This document shows, in pieces, positions 1 through 13,200 of a stretch of DNA of 64,000 nucleotides. A model generated the notes under the pieces. It was not told the DNA's origin. It made no database searches and saw nothing but the letters and a program-made list of their open reading frames with translations. Origin of the DNA: Atriophallophorus winterbourni (taxonomy: Eukaryota; Platyhelminthes; Trematoda; Plagiorchiida; Microphallidae). The stretch's first letter is position 1, and the number at the start of each line of letters is the position of its first letter. The stretch is from NCBI GenBank assembly GCA_013407085.1, contig JACCGJ010000233.1, forward strand, positions 62,001 through 126,000. Direction: 5' to 3'. Made by a program: the position numbers and the translations under genes.

Positions 1-900
1 GATTTAGACGTTGCATGGACGAAAGGGGTCAGTCAAGATCCGGTTGGTAAGTTAGATGTCGCTGCGGTGAAGGCGATGGGTAACGGAGAATATATAAACA
101 GCGTAACCTTTCCTCATAAGACATGTTGTGCTTATCACGGACTATCTTTGCGCATGCCGCTCGGATTTTTGTGAAAGGACCCATCTTTGCATAGCCAATG
201 CTACCAAGTCTGTACACCGTTTTCCAAGCGTGAACGGACGTAGACTTTCAGCAGTGTCGGTGAGAGAAACAGGTCGAACGCGCAGAAAGCGCGACGACAA
301 AAGCCAATGTTGTGATTGGATGAAGCTACGGCTCATTCGCATTGTGTGGTGCAAACGAGATCATGCTGGATGATGATAACAAGATCATTTTCTTATCAAA
401 CACTTTAAAGTTCTGTTGTATCAAAACTGTAAGCGACATATCCAGGAAACCACATACTACACTCTAATTTGCTTTTGATGCGTTTCAATAAGTGATGGGT
501 GCTGTCCTGTAGAAAAGTATCGATGATGTTGTCAAATAACTTAAATTCTTTTCTCATTGTCTTCAACTCACCCAAACATGGTACTCTACATTTAGTTGCG
601 ATTTGTTTGCTATATTTAACGTTGCCTGTCATTATCGACATTTAAGCGAAGGCCGCAATTAAACTATTTTGATTGATCACAAACCTTTGACTTTTGCTAT
701 ATATAATACAGCAGATATTTATTCACCTCGTGAATTAATACCGTAACCAATCGATGGGAGTTCGATCTCAAGCATTTAGCAGAGGCTTACATCCATGAAA
801 CAATATTTGAAGGCTACGGTGTGGATGTACAAATTTGTGCTCTCATACTTTTGGATCTTATTGCTCGCTCTATTGATGGATCTAGACGGATATTATATCA
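1..900. other. No recognisable gene
   Basis: Both strands were read. The short open frames overlap one another without domain signatures, splice-like boundaries or repeat matches elsewhere in the window. No RNA gene was recognised. Confidence 0.5.
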
Positions 901-3250
901 TTGAACTCGTCTCAACTTCCTTATTCGGAATATACTATTTTCAAGTCAAAGAAACGTGAATTCTTGAAAATCAAAATTTCCAGTTCCTACCCAACACTAC
1001 ATACGCGTGCAACATTGCTTCCAATCCAAAATAACGCAACAAATCGGATATCATCAGAACGATCTCGCTATTTGGTATTTACTGACAGTTATTTCAACAC
1101 TGTCGGATCAAATCTCACAAAAAGTCAAGTTAAATGCTACTTGTGTTTAATTGCTATTCATGCGAACTGTGAAAAGTATTTATCACCTGAATTTGTGAAT
1201 CTAAATAATAATGAAAAATTACCGGGCATCTGCTATATATGTAATCCATGCAGATTAAAAGTAACTAGTGATTTATCAAAAGCCGAAAACTTTGATTCAA
1301 TTATGGGAACACGTTCGCTGTAGAGAAGAAACTTAAACGGCTTGAAAACACGTTGGAGTCTTTCCAAACATTTGATTGACAGAAACCGCTGGAGACAGTT
1401 CAAATTGCAGTCCCTAACCACATTAACCGCAAGTCTTACAGGGAAGTGCTAACTACTACGGAAACGCTGATTTCTCCAGAAATCGACTAAAGTCCCTTCC
1501 AACAACTCGGTACGATCGATAAGTCTGCGAATCAGACATGTAGTCAAATTAATAAAAGTGCTGAATTATCGAAAGATATGCATAAGCTTAGACCGAAGAG
1601 TTTGAACACTTACATTCCCAAAAGACACACATTGAAGATTTAACGGTAATTTGTAGTAATCTCATTAAATCAACTTCTCCATCGGTAGAGCAACGCGAAG
1701 CAGATGACAGGAAACAAATGAATCATCTTTGCATGTGCTTAGGCATCACTGCCTCACCTGCGTCGCTGACGCGTTTGTTTAGACCCCCGAACTCACCTCG
1801 CGCGAACACACTCAGGTTACTGTGTGTAGTGATAATATCCATCCAAGAAGTAGAAAATATGCTGCAAATATACAAACAAACAAATCGTCTGTGCGAATAT
1901 TTCCGGGCGTTATATGGGACGAACGGCAAATTCGTCGTAATAATCCGGAATTAGCAAAAGAATCTATAAATCGCAGAGCTGTTATAGTTCATGATGTACC
2001 CAGTTCGAACGAAGAAGAATTCAGTAAACGTTTGCAATACGATTGCAGTGAATTGAGATTTTTACAAGAGATCCTAGGTTTAAAGAACATAATAAAGACA
2101 CATGTTATGTGCATTATACCGAAAAATGAAACGCATTAACCTCCTCCTTTCAAAATATAATTCTGCACAGATGAGATGAAGGATAGAATACTCGAGGCGT
2201 GGTATGAATGCCGAAAATTCGCACCTCCTGAAATTCGTATACGACACTAAACGCACGAACGCTATTGTTCCTGAAATGACTTAGCTACCAGATCGATCAA
2301 ATGCACCTGAGACAAAAAACGTGGAGCAGCGGACCAATTCTGGGTCGGCGAATCCACTACTATGAGCTCTTCATCGTCAACAAAAATCGAATCTCTATCA
2401 TGCTGTTACACCTATGCTCAGAGCTTTGTGGAAAAGTTCACTGAACTGTGTTCACGTGCTACCGTGGCGTCTTGGGATTTGATTGCAGTGACAGAAACCT
2501 TGTTGTGTAATTCTATACACGACTCTGAACTCAAAATCCGTCACATGACGATTTACCGAAAAGATCCAGCAACAAAAGGTGCCGGTGTACTTCTCTACTT
2601 ACATGAAAGCATCAACTGCACTATACTTCTCTCCCCCGATTAGATGTCTCAGATACATTGTTTTGCTCTTTTGACTTACATGATAAACGTTAGTGCCTCT
2701 TAGCATTGATTTATCGCCCTCCTTCTTCATCATCTGCCGCTAACACTGTTCTTTCAGATGCAATATGTATTGCATTGAAGCTCACATATTCACATTCGCT
2801 CCTCCTCGGTATTTTTATTGTTCCGACCCCTGCAACACACATTACAGGTGACGATTCATTCAAAAGCTTTTTTCAAGAAATAATGACTTGCAATTCTCTG
2901 TACAACCATGTACAACAACCAACGCGATTTCTATCTAAACAAACCCCATCTAACCTGGACCTCATACTTAAAAACGAAGAACTCATGAGAGAATCTGTTT
3001 CATATACAGCTCCACTCGGATTGATTGATCATGTTGTCATGATATTTGTTTATTCTTAGCAATATAGACCAGCAGGAAATACTCAACGAACGTATACAAC
3101 TGTGAACTATGACTTCCTTCGAGATCTTACTACTGCAAATCGATGGGATTTCCTTGAACTCAAATCAGCTAAGGAAATCTGGGAAACGTTTTACAGCCAA
3201 CTTCGTATTATCATTGACTTATCATCGAAAATGGATGTGCATGTGTGACA
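901..3250 (+). pseudogene. Decayed CR1-like non-LTR retrotransposon (ORF1 to endonuclease)
   Basis: A long remnant of a non-LTR retrotransposon in several frames. Around 1130-1260 a Cys/His-rich stretch (CYLC, then CYIC..C) resembles the PHD-type finger of CR1-like ORF1 proteins. At about 1970-2130 a segment starting RRAVIVHDVPSSNEEEF resembles the ORF1 C-terminal region. From 2362 to 3240 come pieces of an APE-type endonuclease: WDLIAVTETLL, a KGAGVLLYLHESI-like strand, IYRPPSSSSAANT, and TPSNLDLILKNEEL followed by a DH near 3025. Stops at about 2641 and 3059 and frame changes show it is dead. The reverse transcriptase is missing, so the copy is broken after the endonuclease. It has the same architecture as the better-preserved element at 40.9-45 kb but belongs to a different subfamily. 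Confidence 0.75.
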
Positions 3251-3429
3251 ATGCGTAATCCAAAACGGCTCGAAGTTCATTTTCAAGTGTCTCTGATGGA
3301 TGACTATTCCGGCTATAGAGCTGGGGAAAGTTGAAATCCACCATCAATAATATGTGAGTATTATTACATAGCACAAATCATTAATCAGTTTATTGTTTAG
3401 GTCGAGAGTTGCTGTTGGAGAACGATAGA

Positions 3430-3780
3430 TCAATCCAATATGCATTGTTGTCCTGAAGTAAGAGTCGAAGAGCACCAAAGTGTGTCAGTGATATCAAGGA
3501 TCTGGTGGTTCATAGCTCTACAGATAAACGATTGCTTGAAGTAGAGTGCTGCTCCTCCGCCATCGCCTAAACAGTCACGCCGGAATAGAGACATGTTGGG
3601 CAAAGAGAGTTCATTATCAGACAATGAGGCATGGAACCACGTTTCGGTTACTGCAACTATGTCTGGCGCCGTTTCATTACAAATCTCAGACAATTCGAAT
3701 AATTTGTTGAAAAGGCTCTTCGCGTTTTTATAGATGCACTTAATCGTATTTTTCGTGAGTAATGACGGGGTGTAAACCGA
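3430..3780 (-). pseudogene. Non-LTR endonuclease fragment
   Basis: The minus strand reads TAPDIVAVTETWFHASLSD, then LFRRDCLGDGGGAALYFKQS, which is the first half of an APE-type LINE endonuclease (the VTETW and GGGAALY strands). No catalytic C-terminal half, RT or ORF1 is joined to it. It is opposite in orientation to the LINE remnant just upstream, so it is a separate scrap. Confidence 0.65.
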
Positions 3781-4050
3781 AGTTATTGGTCCGGCTTCTT
3801 TGGATGGTAAAACATGTGTGTGTCTTATTAGTCGCCAACAACTTGAATGGACAATAAGTTTTCCGTGTGAATTGCTCAGTCCAAATCGAGTTGAGCAGGA
3901 CCTACGACGTTTTTTGATGCATTGATCTCCTCCATTTGGATGGAAACGCTGCTATCCGCTATCTCCAAGCGGGAGAGTGTTTGACTTGGTTTGGGTGGGC
4001 TAAGTCTAACATCTTTGGGTAGTGTTCGTTTCCCTTTTGTCCATTCCAAC

Positions 4051-5210
4051 CTTACTAATTCGGCCAGCTTTGATGTTAGCGCTTTGTTCACCAACGTCGA
4101 TACAACAAATGCGTTACAACTAGCTAGACATGCCTTGGAATCTGATGCAAGTTTGTCAAATCGCACAAACGTGAGCGTCCAGCAAATTATCAACGGCGTA
4201 TCGATCTGCCTAAGCATGAACCACTTCATATTTAATGAGCAATTGTATATACAAAAAGAAGGGTTGGCGATGGGTTCACCGATATCTCCAGTACTTGCGA
4301 ACATGTATATGGAGCATTTCGAGAACAAAGCCCTTAACAATGAAGGGCTTAAGCCAAAGTTATGGTGGCGCTATGTTGATGACACATTTCTTATCATCAA
4401 GCGAGATCAGTTAGAGGCATTCTTCAAATATTTAAATGAAATAGACCCACGTATTACGGTCACAAAGGAAGTTGAGACTTGCTCAGGCAATATTGCATTT
4501 TTGGACTGTTTAGCAAAAAAAGTAAACGGTAAAATAAAAACTTCTGTCTACCGGAAACCTGTCGATACAGATGCTCTACTACGATAATCTTCCGCTCATC
4601 CAAGACAAGTCTTTAGCTCCATATCTTGTTCCATTTTCCATAAGATAGAACACCTGTGTAGCGACGAAAGAGACCGTAAACAGGCGCACCGTGAAGCGAG
4701 CCAATTGATGAAGGTAAATACCCGTCAGAAAAATCGGAGAAAAATGGGCGAGATACGGTTTGTATACCTTACGTAAAATGCACATCTGAAGCGATACGTA
4801 GAATCTTGAACCAGGCGGCCATACGCGTGATTTATAAGAAAGGGAAAACTATCCGTTCGGTTCTGATGCACCTCAAGGATAAGACACCTTTATCTAGCGT
4901 CATGAATAGCATCTGCAGGATCAACTGTATGGACTGTTCAGGTGTTTACATAAGCCAGACTTCCAGGGAAATTCACACTAGAATCGAAGTACACCGAAAG
5001 CGTGTCCGGAGACAGCCCCGTGATGCGAGGGAATATCAATCTGTTATTCGTGATTCCGCCTTGGCGGAGCACGTTTTAGATACGGTTCACAGCGTAGATC
5101 TGAACAATGTGGAAATATTAAGACGCGGTATTAAACCGTATAACGAACGCCTACATGCAGAGGCGGTCGAAATTGCGAAGGCAGGTTGACTGGCAGTCAA
5201 TAAGGTGGAT
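4051..5210 (+). pseudogene. Penelope-like element: RT plus GIY-YIG endonuclease, 5'-truncated
   Basis: Typical Penelope-like element (PLE) pol. The RT part (about 4051-4587) shows motif A SFDVSALFTNV, motif B GLAMGSPISPVLANMYMEHF, motif C WWRYVDDTFLI (catalytic YVDD intact) and the PLE thumb signature AFLDCL..YRKP. After a frame-disturbed linker (4588-4800, with stops) the second part (4806-5189) carries a GIY-YIG-type nuclease core: CMDCSGVYISQTSREIHTRI..H, where the usual YIGQTSRE has become YISQTSRE. The N-terminal third of the RT is absent, and at least two frameshifts separate the domains. A hammerhead-like core lies about 380 bases downstream, as expected for PLE termini. Confidence 0.88.
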
Positions 5211-5570
5211 GGGGTAGAAATCTTCAATCTGGCGCTCGGCACTGCTGCGACGGTAAATAGTTATTATCCACTTTATACCTACTAGTTAATTAGATTATTG
5301 TTTTTCTTCAAAAATAGGTTAACCTTAACCCCGTTAGTTATGTACATTTACACATGTGGACCGCCGTGTCAACTGACCTTCACCGTGTTCACTTGTATCA
5401 GATTGATATGGATACACGCTAGTAGGAAAATCGACCACTGATCCTGGTCATTCCCACGAGATGTGACACAGTGTAGGCGTACCGTAGGCTGTTTAGCGGT
5501 AAAGCTAAATAAGTGGTGGTGGGTTGACTGCTACTAAATCATGTTCCCTGTCCTGACTATCACCCTTGGT

Positions 5571-5603
5571 CTGACGAAGCTTCTATGTCAGAAGTGAAAC
5601 ATT
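5571..5603 (+). ncRNA. Decayed hammerhead ribozyme core of the PLE
   Basis: CTGACGA (5571-5577) is followed by one extra base, stem II GCTTCT/AGAAGT (5579-5584 with 5590-5595, five Watson-Crick pairs plus G-U) closing loop ATGTC, then GAAAC (5596-5600). The cleavage triplet expected as GTC reads ATT, which fits decay of the CpG and C. Flanking TTGGT and AACAA can still pair at four of five positions as stem I. PLEs are known to carry hammerheads; the assignment to the upstream PLE is from position. Probably inactive. Confidence 0.5.
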
Positions 5604-5605
5604 AA

Positions 5606-6517
5606 CAAAAAAACTGCTGACCGATTCCACTCAAATTTCTTTGCACTGTCTTCGAATGTTGTGGCTCCTCGAGCTCTCCCGTTTAACCGGAAGGTGGTAT
5701 TTCGCATAGCATTGGAGGGCTCTTGAATTGTACTTTTTAACTGGAATACTCAATTGATCCATTGAAACAGATTATATAGATGAAATCGTATAGTAGTTGA
5801 TTGTTGTTCAGAGCTCCAGTGAACTCAATGAACTCCAACCGAAAATTTGGTTTTCGCCCTAGATTAGAAACTTATTACCTTCACATGAGTACCAGTGTAA
5901 AATCTGTTGATGCAAACGCATCGTTACCGGACGTTTTTATCAAAAATTTGCAGCTAAATCCGTTTCGGTTACCTCAATCTGACAAGTGCTGGCAGAATGA
6001 ACCAAATGATGCTGCGTAAATGTGAGTAATTATAGTGTACTTAAAAAAGGACCCTCTCAGTCGAGTTGATTGATTGTGCCTTGGAGCAGAACTAGTTATC
6101 GACAAACCTCACTGAACTTAGGCTTGCATTTACCTGCTGAGTAATAACAGAAATAGACCGCTAATGCAAATCAAACGATTGAGATGAACATAATTTTAGT
6201 CGACCACTATCGAAATAGTAAATTGATTTCATTACCTCTAGAGTTAGAATGACATCGGAACACGTTCGTTACACCACTTTCTTTTCAGTTGAACAAAAAC
6301 CTATCAGCACTCGGACTCTATTGAAGATTCACAAACACTTCATTAAGCTTCCCCTAATAGACTGACGATTGTTCGCGGAGCCGCTTGAGATTCACGACGA
6401 GATGTTTATGTGGGTAACCAGAAGCTAAACTCTTGGTGTCTTTAGAAACGAGGGCAATAGCAAACTATGTCACGTTGTCTACGTGAACTTGTGATTGAAC
6501 AAGGTTGCTGGGCTCAA
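5606..6517. other. Unassigned sequence
   Basis: No coding region, repeat shared within the window or RNA gene was recognised. A 72-codon open frame at 5801-6019 has no domain signature and no splice-like ends. Confidence 0.4.
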
Positions 6518-6703
6518 TCAAACAATTTTTCTCTGCCATTCATAGGCTGAGGTTGCGCTGGCATCTTTAATTGTACAATCGCAGTTCGATCCTGAAACCA
6601 GATCCCCATCATACACATGTGTAAATGGGCGCCGAATATAGCCTGAAAAATGATTGTAACAGCCCAACACCTGTTCAGTAGTTGGAATAATATCACGCAA
6701 CTC
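6518..6703 (-). other. Possible orphan terminal exon
   Basis: A minus-strand open stretch just 3' of EBP2 is preceded by a plausible acceptor (CAATTTCACCAG) and ends in a stop at 6518-6520. The peptide (contains GCYNHFSGYIRRPFTHVYDG) has a balanced, soluble composition but no family I recognise. It may equally be chance, since no partner exon was found. Confidence 0.2.
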
Positions 6704-6998
6704 CTGGTGAAATTGGGTAGTATGGGCGCCTCAAACTGATACGGGAAAATTCCTACATAACATCGACGGAGATAAAAGCAAGATGAAACGAGAAGAGTGG
6801 AAAGCTGGTCGAATCGTTTGGTTCGTTGAAATGGAAACATTGAAGTCGCGCACATTCAACAAGAAACCTAGTGCAAATCTGATCGATACCCACGCATCAA
6901 AACAAAACAACGAATATCCGATAATTAAATCCAAACCATATACAAGCAAGCAGGTGTATATTTACACAATGATCGTATAAAATTGGTCAACACGTATC

Positions 6999-7224
6999 TC
7001 ATGTGTTGTTCTTTTTGTTTTTGTGGGATCGATGCTTCTGCTTGAGCTTATGCCGTTCAGTTCGAATCTGTTGAGCTTTTTTAGGCGTAGCCTGATGTTT
7101 GAGCACGTCAAAGTCACGACGAGAACCACGCACGCCAGCAGACTCAGCGGTGTTTCGTTTGCTTCGCTTCTTTTGACCACCGTGTCCGAATTTCTTGTTT
7201 TTGTAGTCACGACGACGATTGACC
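6999..7224 (-). CDS. EBP2: EBP2 exon 7 (last)
   Basis: Encodes RRRDYKNKKFGHGGQKKRSK and a basic C-terminus, then TGA. The KNKKFGHGG core is the diagnostic EBP2 tail. It is preceded by TTCCACAG. Confidence 0.95.
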
Positions 7225-10200
7225 CTGTGGAACAAAATCGCAAAGGAGAAACTTAATTCTGGATTCATATTTTAGAAAAAAAGAAATATGGTCGATGAAG
7301 CCTTGGAGGCATTTTGACGGGATGTGATGCAAGCGTATTAAAAGAAATGTCGACCATAAAACATCAAACACGAGATTATTGTTGTAGTTCGTCAAGGTTG
7401 TCTGAAATACACGAGTGGCGCCGACATCAATCAGCACAAGTTGGTGTACACATGCTTTAATGAAAAAAGAAGCAATATTCGGGATTGGCACCGTTTAAAC
7501 GAGATCTTGTGATTTGGATCATATTTTAGTTTTCAATGCGTACGCTAGTGATAACGGAGTTTGAGCTCATCGAGCAATGCCGAAATATTGTGCTCGATAT
7601 CATGGAGCAAAAGTCAAATAATGTGAGCTGCTCTAGGTGACATTTTCCAACAGTGGAATCTTTGAAGAATCTAAACATAAAGTTTATACAGGAGCGTAAT
7701 CCCAACCGGTAAAATAATACTTCCGGTGATTATGATAGATGCAGTTTTGCTCATTAAGACATATTGGTTTTCTAAGCTACACAAGCTAAAATTCATTCAC
7801 TCGGCCAACATACCGGAGAGGGTGTGCGGAATGACCAGGCATAGAGAGATATAAAAAATGGTAAGACTGCAACGTATTTTCGCATGTAGATCAGAACCAG
7901 TGGCAAATCAATATATCATGATATATATCATGCCGCGCATGAGAGAATAACTGCACAGTTGCACATTCGCGCGCAAGAAGTGGGACTTGCGATAAATTAT
8001 TCCTGCAGACAAAGATACTCGTTCAGCTGGTCGCTACTGACAGAGGGGTCCGCTAAAGTGATCACCAAGTCACACTCTTGAGCCACCTACCAGAATGGAC
8101 CACGAGCCGAACAACTTATCGCAGAACCCTATGGTCGTAAGAATTTGATAAATGCTAAGATGCTTCTAAACATGACTGAGCTGAAGTCTAGCTTTTTATG
8201 ACTTAACGGAAAAGCTAATGTATGACATTTTGTAATGTACACAAATATGATCTTGTCAAAAATCGTATTTGCATGCATTTCCATCACACACCTCTGTCAA
8301 CTTCTTGTCATTTTGAGTGGGAAAACAAAGATACAAGTTTTAGTTAAAGCCACTTGCACTGTAAGCCGGGAAAACAATACGGTCACCAGATCGAACGCTG
8401 TTTTCCTTGTCCATAAGTCTAAATAGCTTGGCATTGTACGGATGCATGAAAACATAAGCTTAGATCCATGCAGCGTGGAACATTATAGCATGATCCTAGC
8501 GAGATTTGGGAGCTCCATACTCGCTTCGGCGGTACAAACACAAGCAAAACAAAACACCCTTGGTTCCAAAGGTTGTCATAGCCGGTGGTGGCAGTGGGGA
8601 TAAGCTCCCACTGTTTATAAAATGCTCCCATATGGCGCGCGTCTCAAATAGCCTCTGACAACCAAGTCCAGCTTCTGACCTGCACGAGTGGCTCCCCGAG
8701 CCCGGCGGAACTGCTTCTACCAACAGGAGAAGAGGCGAGGGCGAGTGACTGGCGCCTGAAAACCAGTTTGCTTCGGGCGGATGCAGCTTGTTAGCCTGGG
8801 AGGGCATTTCATCTAACGGAAGGAAAACCCTTATTTTGAACCACCGCTGCCTTGCAGGATTCCCAATCGCGGGAAAGGCTTCGGGAGAAATCCCTGAGGA
8901 AAAACCTGGAACAGTCTGGTGGACGGTTAGTTGGTGCACACCACCTCTTTCTGGTCGCACTTGGTTGTGCAAAGGCTAGCGAAGCTGACTCGAACAAACG
9001 CCGAGTGGTGCTGGGGACGCCGCTTTGTACACAAATTCCCAAGAATCTTCATTGAAGCCGACACATCCTCCAGGAGGAGATAGTCGCACAAAAGTAAAAG
9101 TAAAGTAAGTAAGCTCCATACCGACAGAGAACGCACACCACCAGTGAAAACTCACTTGCGACGGTTAGCCACATCTTTGGCTCGATTAAATCCAGGTTTT
9201 TGTTTGTTGTTCGGTTTCTGCGAATCGTCACGGTGATGATCTTGAAAAGAATTGAGCAACTCTTCCAAAACTTCGGGTTGGTTTTTACCTATGGTGTAGA
9301 AAGGAGGTAACGGATTATAGAATTACGAAAAGTCAAACCGCGTTTTCTGTTCTAACGGTTATTACGTTTGCACAGACTTCAAGGACACCAGATCAAACGA
9401 TAACCACGCCATAGTTGGCACGTCATACGCGTTTGTCGATTGCGTCTCAATTCTTCACTGAGGTCAACCGTTCATAATGAGGATGCGTCATCTATGGTTC
9501 CCCACAACGTATCACGAAGACTTAGCTGACGTATTTAGGGGGCCGCTAAGGCATTAGCCATCCATATATTTAAACCGAACTTGAGCGATGAGAAACGATT
9601 AGTTCGACCGAACCAGTTTAGGTAATATTGTAGCGAGTGGGGGTAGAGAAAGATAGGCCAGAATAATTGAGTCAGGTCATCTCCGGTCAACACGACAGGT
9701 GCCACACATCTGGCCACTAATCGCAACATTCGTGTCATCGGTCCGACATTAACCACGTCGCCACTCGAGTTGCACGCCCGCACATCAATTGTGTATTGAT
9801 TCATCCATAAGGTCAAACTGTACAGCGCTAATCGCGTTCATCCACAAATCTCACAACACAAGAGAAGCAGATTGGTCAAAGCGTTCATTACGCACACGAC
9901 AAATAACAAAACACAAGCTTAATGTATTGTGATTGGTTCAATATATTGCGGTGCTCACATCCCCTTCCCTTACACCACAAAAGGTTTCCGGCTGTTTGCC
10001 GTCGTCAGGCGAGGAGAGTAAGATCAGGTTCAGTGAGCATTGAAACAGTGGTAACGCGGTAAACAAAGTAAAACTTGTATGCCACTGTGGTATAGGGTTC
10101 TTACAAAGAACCAGGATGTTCAAATTCAGAATCAAGGTATTGTGGTGCTCACGTCGCCTTCAGTAACACACCACTACCGGTTTCTGGCTATTTGTTGTTT

Positions 10201-13200
10201 TCTTTTTGTGATTCTTTACTTTCTTGCAAAGAATGATTGCATGGGTACATTATTTATTCATTCGTTCGTGTGCTTACTGACTATTTCCCTTCGAAACACT
10301 TGATAAGATGCCATTTTACTAAGATTGCTTCTAGTTTCGGAAATCTGAAGGTCAGAAACTCATTTTATTTCCTCCTCGGACCTTGAAGATGCATTTTAAA
10401 CCTTTTTCTTTTCCATTTTTCTTTAGTAACGGGTCGCATTACTATTACTACTATTAGCATTGCTTACGCAATAAGCAGTGCAGTTTCGGTCAGCATCGTT
10501 TGTTTTACCTCTCTATTTCTCATACCTGTCTAGGCCTGGGCAACCTGACAGTAACATCGCCCACGTGCAGTCTCTGACTGTGCGGCACTTTGCCTGGATC
10601 AGGCTTGTGCTTTCATACCATCTGGCTGCTTGCAGTCGTCAGGTGAAGACAGTAAGATCAGGTTCAGTGAGCATTGAAACAGTTGTAAAATGGTAAACAA
10701 AACACAAGCTTATCTTATATAGGCAAACAATCATAACAATGATCCTGAACGTGTCTGATCTGATTGGCCAGTCGATTTCGTGCTAACCGGGACACTTCAA
10801 GCTTTCGCCACGGAGGGCTCGTTTAACCGACATTGACGGATTACATATCGTTCGATTGCCGCTGATGTCTTCAATCTTCTCGTGATCACGAAGATATTGT
10901 CGCTCGAAACGGTTCGAATGCAATCAATCCGAAATATTACGAGTTCGCAATTGTCTTCCTCGATCTTGTCAGCTCTTCCTGCTCTTGTGTTGCTTCGGAG
11001 GGTAGGGTTCAGCTTATCATTCGAAAGCTCGTGATTAGCGCTCATCGCAAATGCACTTCGCACCTTGACGATATCATGTGAAATTGATTTCCGTTAAATG
11101 CTTGATATTGATTGCAACCAACGCTCATGTTTCAGTTTTCTTATTGTAGAGCTTGATGTGAAATACCGAAACAGATATTCATCGCTCTAATGATGTCTTT
11201 TGCTTACAAAACGGGGATTTTTAGCCGCCGTTCAACGTTATCAACGTTTACTCACGTATCGCACAACAAAAAGAACGTCAATTGGCCAGCGCGTTTATCA
11301 CGCACATAACAGATAAAACACACTTAATAGATATAGGCAAATTCGGTTACCAAAACGCTGTCCTCAACATGTCTGTACCAGTTGTCACTTCGATCTGATT
11401 TGTCACTCGATTTCCTACCAACCGATTAAGATCAAACCCTCATCACGACCACCAGCTTGACGACCACCCCTAGATGCCTATTGAACCATTCTCATGCGAT
11501 TCTTCTGAAGTACGAATAATCGCAGGTTTGCGATTGTTTTCGACGGTCGTCTCGGTGCTTCCTACTCTTGTATTGTTCCAGGGGGTGGTTCTGCATATCG
11601 TCTGAATGCTCGCGATTAACAGTAGTGCTAACGCATCTCACATCCCTACAATTGGGATGGTTGTAAAGGTAACAAAGTAACGTGCCAAAAACTAGAGCAT
11701 TGCAACGCTGGATTTTCTACCGTCAAGACGGTAAGAAACACACGAGCCACTACGATAGAGCGCCCCGGAGACCTAAAAACATCGCTTACAAAAACATATG
11801 GTAAATCATTGTATAATCCTGGTCAATTTTGGAGTGGAATACTTTTCAATGGGCTCGGAATACCTGCGATTTGTTTTGCAGATGATAGTTGCAGCGTATC
11901 ACACCAACTCAACGGAACACGTGATGAAAACAGGCCACAGCGTAGAGGTTTAAGTTTTCGGAATTGATCTATTTTGGGTAATATCGAATGGCTCGTAAGT
12001 GATAAGGTGGGTAGGGAAAACCCACGCATTAAAAATTGGAGATAGACAGGCTGCGGTAACAAGATACCGCTATTAACGGCGAAAAATCACGGATACGAGA
12101 CTATGTTGGGAACCGTGTTTAAGCTGTCCCATAATGTGACTACCGACAGTGGCAAGAAGATACAGCATCACTTGTAATGATTCGGGCTGTTGAAAGCAAA
12201 CATCGTCAAAGGATCTATAACCCTAAGAGCAAGTAAGTTTATAGAAACTTTTTATGCGAGTTATCTTATCCAATAACGTTGACAACAGTCATCAGACAAC
12301 AGCATTTTAGTCTACAGTCTCAATGGTGTTGATTGTTTCATTACAGACTGTTTAAACGCAAGGCAAATTATGGCTTACGAATGACATCCAACTATTTATA
12401 TCACTTCGCTTCGTCTAAACTTGCTTCAAGTTTTTAAGAATCTCTCGAGTAAGAGGCATAAAATTATCGACAAAACTCCTTCATCTGATTGTGCTGATAG
12501 TTACTTTAATCGTAATGACTAATCGATCGACCGCATTCGAGCATGCTAGGTGAACATACCCGATTTCTTCCTTGAGGCCTTGATAGCCTCGGTCAACTGG
12601 CGCTTTTCGGCACGACGAGCCTGGAGTACTGCTTGTTGAGCCTGCTTGTCAAAGCGACGTTTTTCTCTGATTTGGCGTGCACGTTCGCGAAGACTGAGGC
12701 GTTCTTGGGCTTCGAGCAAATGTTCTTTAATCTGATCAGGGAAGCGCAAGCGGTATAAATTATTAGAGAAAATGAAATTAGGCATCAAGAAAAATAGTCT
12801 GAAATTATCTGTCATTCTAGTTGACAGTGTCCCATCGGAGTCAGGAATCAAAAGAACGGGAAAATACGCTTGACTTATAGGCAAGCAAGCGAAATTGATA
12901 AAAAGCGATGCATGCAATTTTGTGTACTTAAAACAATATCATAGAAATGGGCACCAATGACTTTGGTTTGGAATGCGAATTAGCCAGGTTTACCCAGCGA
13001 TAGCCCGATTCTCAAGTCTCAGACTCAAAACACTGCCGGGTTGGGTAAATGTGCTTAAACTGAATTCACCATCACACATATATGTATTGACATTGGTCGG
13101 AAAAATAACCTTAACCGTAACACCTAAACCGCTTCGTTCTAATGAAGTATGAGATACCCTAATTTATATGGGATAGTGCAACCTGACTATGAAAAATAGT

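Noticed and set aside
8788..8979. Open frames within repeat B as genes
   Set aside because: They lie in a GC-rich repeat present five times with frames not conserved between copies.
10797..11063. Minus-strand frame of 88 codons in family C, similar to one at 21002-21250
   Set aside because: The similarity follows the repeat, frames differ by indels and other copies are closed, so coding was not supported.
12732..12917. Upstream 62 codons of the minus-strand open frame covering EBP2 exon 5
   Set aside because: A good acceptor at 12732 and the phase of exon 4 show this part is intron read-through.
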